Assembly: GCF_000715075.1 (NCBI RefSeq) | Contig: NC_134095.1 | Location: 65,911,990-65,975,989, forward strand | From: Nicotiana tabacum | Taxonomy: Eukaryota > Streptophyta > Magnoliopsida > Solanales > Solanaceae | Direction of reading: 5' to 3' | DNA length: 64,000 nt | Part shown: positions 56,501 through 64,000 of the stretch, in pieces | How positions within the stretch are numbered: the first letter of the stretch is position 1 | Layout: every line of letters starts with the position of its first letter | Translations under genes and position numbers: made by a program | Notes under the pieces: generated by a model | Told to the model about the DNA's origin: nothing | Seen by the model: the letters and a program-made list of their open reading frames with translations, nothing else | Database searches by the model: none

Positions 56501-56799
56501 CACGTTATCAACATGAGACTCCAACCAATTGAGTAGAAGCTTTGGGATTGAGCATAATGATTGTCAATTGTTCCATGAGCTTCCTTCATGATTAAATTAT
56601 GGATTTAAGGTATGTATTTTACCGTATTTTTCTCTTTTATTCTATAATTTGATTATAAATACAAGCAAAGAAAATAAATTGTGATTATAACTCTAATGGA
56701 GTTAGTAAGAAATTATAACCTCTCGAAGTGGTAAAATTTATATGTCATGTCATGATCAAAGTCATGTATGATCGTGAGCACAAGAAGTGAAAACCCGTC

Positions 56800-59560
56800 C
56801 CATTGAATTTGCTTCATTCACATTCTCTTAAGAGAATGTGATAGCAATATGTGATAAGTCTGAAAGAAGACAAAATTATTACCGTGAAGGTATCGATGGA
56901 TGTGGATGTGGCAATAAACGAAATTATTATCGTCATCATTGCGGTAATGAGAATAATAAGGATTCTCAAAATAATCCTTTACTATGTGAAAGTAATATTT
57001 GTCATCAATTTGACATGAGATTTTATAAAGCACATATAGATGATTATGGTCCATTCATGATGTGAATGTGACAACATCTGATTTATGAATACATATTCAT
57101 TCTTGGAAGAATATGAACATGCTAGTGGTAGTGAATATACCATACTCACCTCTAGAAGGAGGTTTAAGATGATATAAGAAAATAATGTCATTATTATGGT
57201 ATGAATGGTCATTGGTCACGTACCTATTGCACGCTAAAATATTTTGGTAATGTGATTATTAAAGAATAACATTAATGCAAGAAACATATCTTGCATGTAA
57301 TTTTGACCATAACCATAATGGTATAACTTTCTCTTTAAAAGAGATATTTACCATACGGATGTTGATGAATATGTGGTAGTACCAAATTAACTGAGAGATC
57401 CGGGAGAACCAATTATTACTATTTTGGAGGAATAAAATTTATTATCAATAAGGTATTGTGTTGTAGTAAGTCTCAAAGAAACTTAATTGAGTTTCTAAAA
57501 TATTCGTGAAAGCGGTTGGTCATACTGAGACTATAAATAAAGGAAAGATTTAATATCTTTTATTACTACAACTTGTAGTGGGGTAATATGTACATGAAAA
57601 ACTACCTGCTTTATTCTCCAGTTTGTACTACACAAATAAAAGAATACTACAATAAAGTTGATGTTTATTGATATAAAAACCCATATCATAATAAACTTGG
57701 AGTTTATTGATAATTGCACACGTCATGGTGTAAATCTGAAGTTTATCAATATTGATAATTTATTCAGCTGGCACAGTATGTTTAGCTATGTTAATTTAAG
57801 TATGATGTGCAAAAATAATAGAGAATTTATATGGGTAAATATTAAAGAAATAGAAAGTTTTTTACAAATTCTCTTATATTGCTTGTTCTCATTAATTAAT
57901 AGACCAACTAAAATTGGGATTGAATCACATGAATACTGAAAATATCAAAGGTGAATATGAGTCCATTCACCTGCCATGTATACTACATAAGATGCATCTG
58001 TGAGATGGTTACATGTACAATTATTATTAACCTGCAAACTAGTATTTGAGGTAACTTGCTTAATAATTTAATTTAGAGCATAATTTTCAAATTTTCTATT
58101 CAAGACAGTTCATCTTGATAAGTAGGTTTACATCATAACTGGTTTAGCAAAATGATTTATTGAGTGCCTCCACTTAATAGCGAAATTGTTGCTTTGAGAA
58201 CAAAGTTATCTATATATCAGTTTGATATATGTTATATACGAAAGTATATTACATTCTCCCCTCACAAGTGGTTCGGGGTCAGGGACCAAATTATTTCATC
58301 TTATTATTATTGTTGTACGTTGCATATTTTGATTAACACCATAACACATAAATATGGGTTTTCAAAGTTCAGAAAGTAAGTTAGTTTTTCTAACATGAGG
58401 GGGGGGGATATGATAAACAGTTGAAAAAAGTTACATAAAATGAATTATCATTTGTACATTTAGATCCTCGAATAGATAATATGAACTTGAAATTCATAAA
58501 AAAGATAATTTATTTGCAATATATTGCAAAGCATGCCGGATGCAGTTGCTGACCTAAAGAAAGTAACTATATTCTCATTACAAATGCTCATATTAAGTCC
58601 TAGAAGGACAAAGTCTATGGTACACTTAAAGCGTATAGACAAATCAGTTTCAAATAAAACTTCTTAATAAAGAAGATGAGCAAATGATCATAATAAGGAG
58701 GTAAGTGATCTAGAAGATCCCATGACATAACACTTCATAAAATCTCAGGAGAGATTTAGGTACCTGAAAATATGAATGAAGATATCTCTATGTTATGTCT
58801 TTATGAAAAAATATTGAAACTGATATAAAATGTTCGTCGACGACATCTACGATAGAGCTAAGTATAGATGAGGACCTCAAGTCTGTCGAATACAGACACA
58901 AAAATATTGGCCTAATGGAAGAGACACAATTCAAATAGAATTGGTTTCATAGGAAAGACATGTAATTTTGAACATGTAGTTCAAAGACTTGAAAGTATAA
59001 AGTCAATGATATGTGCAATCAGTTTTCGATATCTTATTTGTCTAGCATGACATGAAAACTTGATATGCATCTAATTAAAATCTATTATATGACTTAACTT
59101 ATATGACAATCCTTGAAGGATTTTAATCGCTTGAAGCATATACAATTCTTGATCCTGAAGTACCATATGATAAGTGTAATTTGTGCACATATGTATCTTG
59201 CTATAACTATAAGCATGGTAATGTGATAGCGGGAATTTTTACATCTATGGAGATATTGAAAAGGCCATCCCACAACATTTTATAAAGACCTTATATATCT
59301 CTCAAGAATGATGATTTCAAGGTGCGACATATTCATTCAAGTTAATATGACTGATTTGTTTATCAAGTCTCTACCAATGATCTTTTGAAGATGATGCACA
59401 TGATTGGAATGTGAAGGTTCAAGGATGCGAATTAATGCTATCATCAGGGAGAATTAATATGCGTTGTACTCTTTTTTTCCTTACAAAGTTTTGTCCCACT
59501 AGGTTTTCCTTACAAGGTTTTTAACGAGGCAACCAAAAGGCATATTGTTAGATATGTGTA
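56800..59560 (+). pseudogene. Gag-pol remnant of the copia element
   Basis: Decayed gag motifs are readable: NKRNYYRHHCGNENNKDSQN and a damaged zinc knuckle CHQFDMRF (56880-57050). Near the end, fragments such as TNDLLKMMHMIGM and LTKFCPTRFSLQGF (about 59380-59540) match the usual copia RNase H tail and post-pol sequence. Between them stops and shifts are so dense that RT and integrase are not readable with confidence. Confidence 0.65.
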
Positions 59561-59658
59561 CTTTTTTTTCTTCTCCAGAATTTTTTTCACACTGGGTTTT
59601 ATTTTAGTTAAGGTTTTAACGAGGCACATTATCTGTTGAATACACATTCAAGGGGGAG

Positions 59659-59852
59659 TGTTATAAATAGAATTTTATTTAAGGTGAATGTCTATATTTT
59701 TGAGAGATTTTAGGGATTTTACTTAGTGGCTAAGTCACTCTTTCCCTATAAATAGAGGGGTTCTATTCCATTGTAATTTATCCTAAAATCAATAAGAATT
59801 TCATCTCTACTTTTCTCTGCAATACTCTTCTTCTTCTTTTATTGTTTTATAA
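59659..59852 (+). repeat. 3' LTR of the copia element
   Basis: TGTTATAAATAG to TTTTATAA; the expected terminal CA is AA here. It is preceded by AAGGGGGAG. Confidence 0.9.
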
Positions 59853-60895
59853 TAAATACTATTTATTGAAAAAACATGATTTTTTCACGACTAATGTAAT
59901 TTAACTTAGAAACTTTTTAATGTTTCATTCACTCAGCTAATACAAATATGGTAATGTCCATGACTCACAATGAAATTTTTACATATAATAGTATATATGC
60001 AAAATTAAATTTTCAAATAAGGAGATATTGTTAAAAAACTGTCTTTACTAAAAATATTAACCATATCAATGAAATTTTGAGTATCAAGGGGTTAAAATTC
60101 GAAGGTTTGAGTTGTGAGGTTATGACACATTTTAGAACACGAGAAATCAAGAAAAAACTTTCTCACTTGAATTGCTTGTTTAGTATGAAAGATGAATGCT
60201 AATTTATGTGCTATATTATTTTTGGTATTTCAACTAGAATCTCCATTTGATTATTTCTACTAAGTTCTTCGAAAAAAGTTTTTGTTTTGTTGCTAGTATT
60301 CAATAGCTTCTCTTTAGGGTTATGCTGTTGTCGTATCGAATATTTTATTGCAAAGAATTTTCAGTTATCAATCGAACACCTCTAAATATCATCAAGTTTA
60401 TCTTTTAGTTTAACTAGTGCTCTTGAAACTGGATTAATACGAGAACTTGAAAGTACATTAGAAGAAAGAGCGGAGTAGATAGGGTGCATATACAAGAGTG
60501 TATGCAGGGATTTTTATAAGCGATGTCGAAATTTATAGAAGAACTGGAATGTTACTTTGATTATCATACTTTTAGAGAAGAAATAACATTAGTTTATTGG
60601 TTTTGCTGAGTCTTAAGTTAAAAAAGATTCTGAGTTCAATTCTAAAAATGTGTTAGTTGAGGTTTGAACCTTTGACCTCTTAGAGCAAAATCAAGCACAA
60701 AACCAATACACCAAGGCACATTTTATGTCAAGTGGTGTCATTTTTTCTTACTTATCCGTTTCCGTACAGTATTAATACATATATTTAGTAAAATTTTCCA
60801 ACGAAGTGGTGTCGCATGATACCGCTTGAGGAAGCGTGCATCCGCCCCTATGCATATATCTGTCGCAGTAATATAATATGCTACGTGTAACGACC
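59853..60895. other. Intergenic; no gene seen
   Basis: A/T-rich with no coding signal. CGCATGATACCGCTTGAGG near 60810-60840 is adjacent to the gypsy LTR but is not clearly part of it. Confidence 0.4.
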
Positions 60896-61027
60896 CGGCC
60901 GGTCGTTTCATGAGTTACCGCTCCGTTTCCCTCATTTCTGCTTCCTTGTGTGTTGTTCAGCTGTATTATATCATATCATATTGGTGTGTTTTGTTCGGAG
61001 TGGCCTTATGGTGGAATAAGACACTTA

Positions 61028-63015
<1,988 letters not shown>

Positions 63016-63554
63016 TTAGTCTCTTAAGTTGGTTATTTAGTTGGTAAAGTCAACCGGAAGTTGACTTGTGGGTAAATGATCTCGAAATTGGGTTTTTATG
63101 GTTTGAATAGCTTCGTGTGATTTGGGACTTAGGAGCGTGTTCGGAATGTATTTTGGAGGTCCGTGGTAGATTTAGGCTTGAATTTGCGAAATTGAAAATT
63201 TGGCATTTTCCGGTCGGCAGTGAAAATCTTGATATCGGGGTTGGATTGGAATTTCGGAAATTGGAGTAGGTCCGTTGTGTTATTTGTGATGCGTGTGCTA
63301 AATTTAAGGTCATTTGGACGAGGTTTGGTAGGTTTTACATTGTTTGCGGAATTCGGAAGTGTTGGAATCCTTAGGCTTGAATCTGATGGTGATTTGATGT
63401 TTTGATGTTGTTCTGAGTGTTCCGAAGGTTGGAATAAGTTTGAATGGTGATATGTGACTTGATGGCATGTTTGGTTGAGGTCTCGAGGGCCTCGGTATGG
63501 ATTTGGGTGGTTGACGGAAGGTTTGATCTTGAATTGTTGCTGCAGATTTTACTG

Positions 63555-63820
63555 CTTCTGTTGTTTCCGCACCTGCGGAGTGGGGACAACAAGTGCGATG
63601 ATCGCAGAAGCGGGAAGCAACCACATATGCGGAGTTTGTCACATGAGCGAATAGATTGACTGCACCTGCGAGCCCGAAGGTGTGAGGCCTGGGGCGCAGG
63701 TGCGGAAGCTGGTGACTTAAGTTAAAACCGCAAATGCGGTTATTTTGACCGCAAAAGTGGCTCATAGGTGCGTGAAATGGGTCAGAGGTACGAAAGTGCT
63801 GGGCAGAATGTATAAAAAGT
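63555..63820 (+). promoter_or_regulatory. CGG/CGC-rich promoter stretch and TATA box of the right-end LTR
   Basis: A series of GCACCTGCGG, TATGCGGAG, GGTGCGGAAG and AATGCGGTT motifs (about 63565-63740) precedes GTATAAAAAGT by roughly 70 bp. The order parallels the LTR promoters of elements A and B, but the motifs are single half-sites rather than palindrome pairs. Confidence 0.5.
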
Positions 63821-64000
63821 CCCATTTGCGATTTTCAGCCATTCTTTCACCATTTTTGTGCGATTTTGGAGCTCCAAGCCGTGAATTCAAGGAGGAATTG
63901 AGGGGTTTCAGTGAGGTAAGTTGCTTGGACTTTGTATTTGGTGTTTGTGATGAATTATATACTACTTAATCATGAAACTACTGGGGAATTTGGGGTGAAA

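Larger units (their letters stand above)
56308..59852 (+). mobile_element. Degenerate Ty1/copia retrotransposon
   Basis: The LTRs 56308-56500 (193 bp) and 59659-59852 (194 bp) both start TGTTATAAATAG and carry a TATA-like CTATAAATAGAG. After the left LTR, CACGTTATCAACATGAGAC resembles a decayed primer site. A purine tract AAGGGGGAG precedes the right LTR. Internal length is about 3.2 kb, shorter than a full copia element. Target duplication is unclear because of the AT repeat next door (AATAT, TAAAT). Confidence 0.88.

Noticed and set aside
56838..57065. 75-residue Cys/His-rich frame as a possible small secreted protein
   Set aside because: It aligns in style with a decayed copia gag zinc-knuckle segment inside a defined LTR pair.

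Overview
The window is plant nuclear DNA, most likely Solanaceae and probably a Nicotiana species. The grounds are the large nested Ty3/gypsy elements of Athila, Tat and chromovirus type, a gypsy LTR beginning TGTAACGACCCGGCCGG, a 3' fragment of a tobacco TS-type SINE with a TTG tail, and several Harbinger-like MITEs. Roughly 45 kb is LTR-retrotransposon sequence. I support one intact host gene: a WTF9-like PORR-domain organelle RNA-splicing factor at 53603-55387 on the minus strand, with an unusual acidic and Arg/Ser-rich C-terminal extension.

Layout. (1) 1-12268: minus-strand Athila-type element A; its 3' LTR lies off the left edge, its 5' LTR is 10731-12268. It sits inside an older chromovirus whose integrase, RNase H and partial RT remain at 12269-14520, followed by LTR-like sequence to about 15850. 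(2) 17126-17861: a solo Tat-type LTR with a perfect 5-bp target duplication (ATAAT). (3) 19917-44344: a minus-strand Tat-type element C with 772-bp LTRs, gag and protease but no visible RT, RNase H or integrase, plus an opposite-strand spliced ORF (36724-38950) resembling the 'putative gypsy type transposon' family. A second Athila-type element B (plus strand, 22371-36131) is nested in it, exactly at a unit boundary of a 78-bp tandem repeat. (4) 44345-56100: gene-bearing region with four Harbinger-like MITEs or MITE candidates, a copia-type LTR fragment, a SINE fragment and the WTF9-like gene, which is bracketed by two MITEs. (5) 56308-59852: a degenerate Ty1/copia element with 193/194-bp LTRs. 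(6) 60896-64000: start of a chromovirus-type LTR, split by a 1,988-bp PIF/Harbinger-like element (TSD TTA) that carries a broken group-C MAP-kinase fragment.

Main unexplained signal. Elements A and B carry arrays of paired palindromes (TGCGGWCCGCA, about 10 nt, TGCGGCCGCA) just upstream of the TATA box in the LTR, and again after pol upstream of a second TATA box. That second TATA is followed by an apparent intron (TACTAAC branch point, AG acceptor) and a separate post-pol ORF. Related CGG/CCG-rich stretches lie just upstream of TATA boxes in two other LTR-like regions (15440-15735, 63555-63775). The simplest reading is a shared promoter architecture and a separately transcribed post-pol gene.

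All calls come from reading the sequence and translations by eye. No database search, alignment program or expression data was available.
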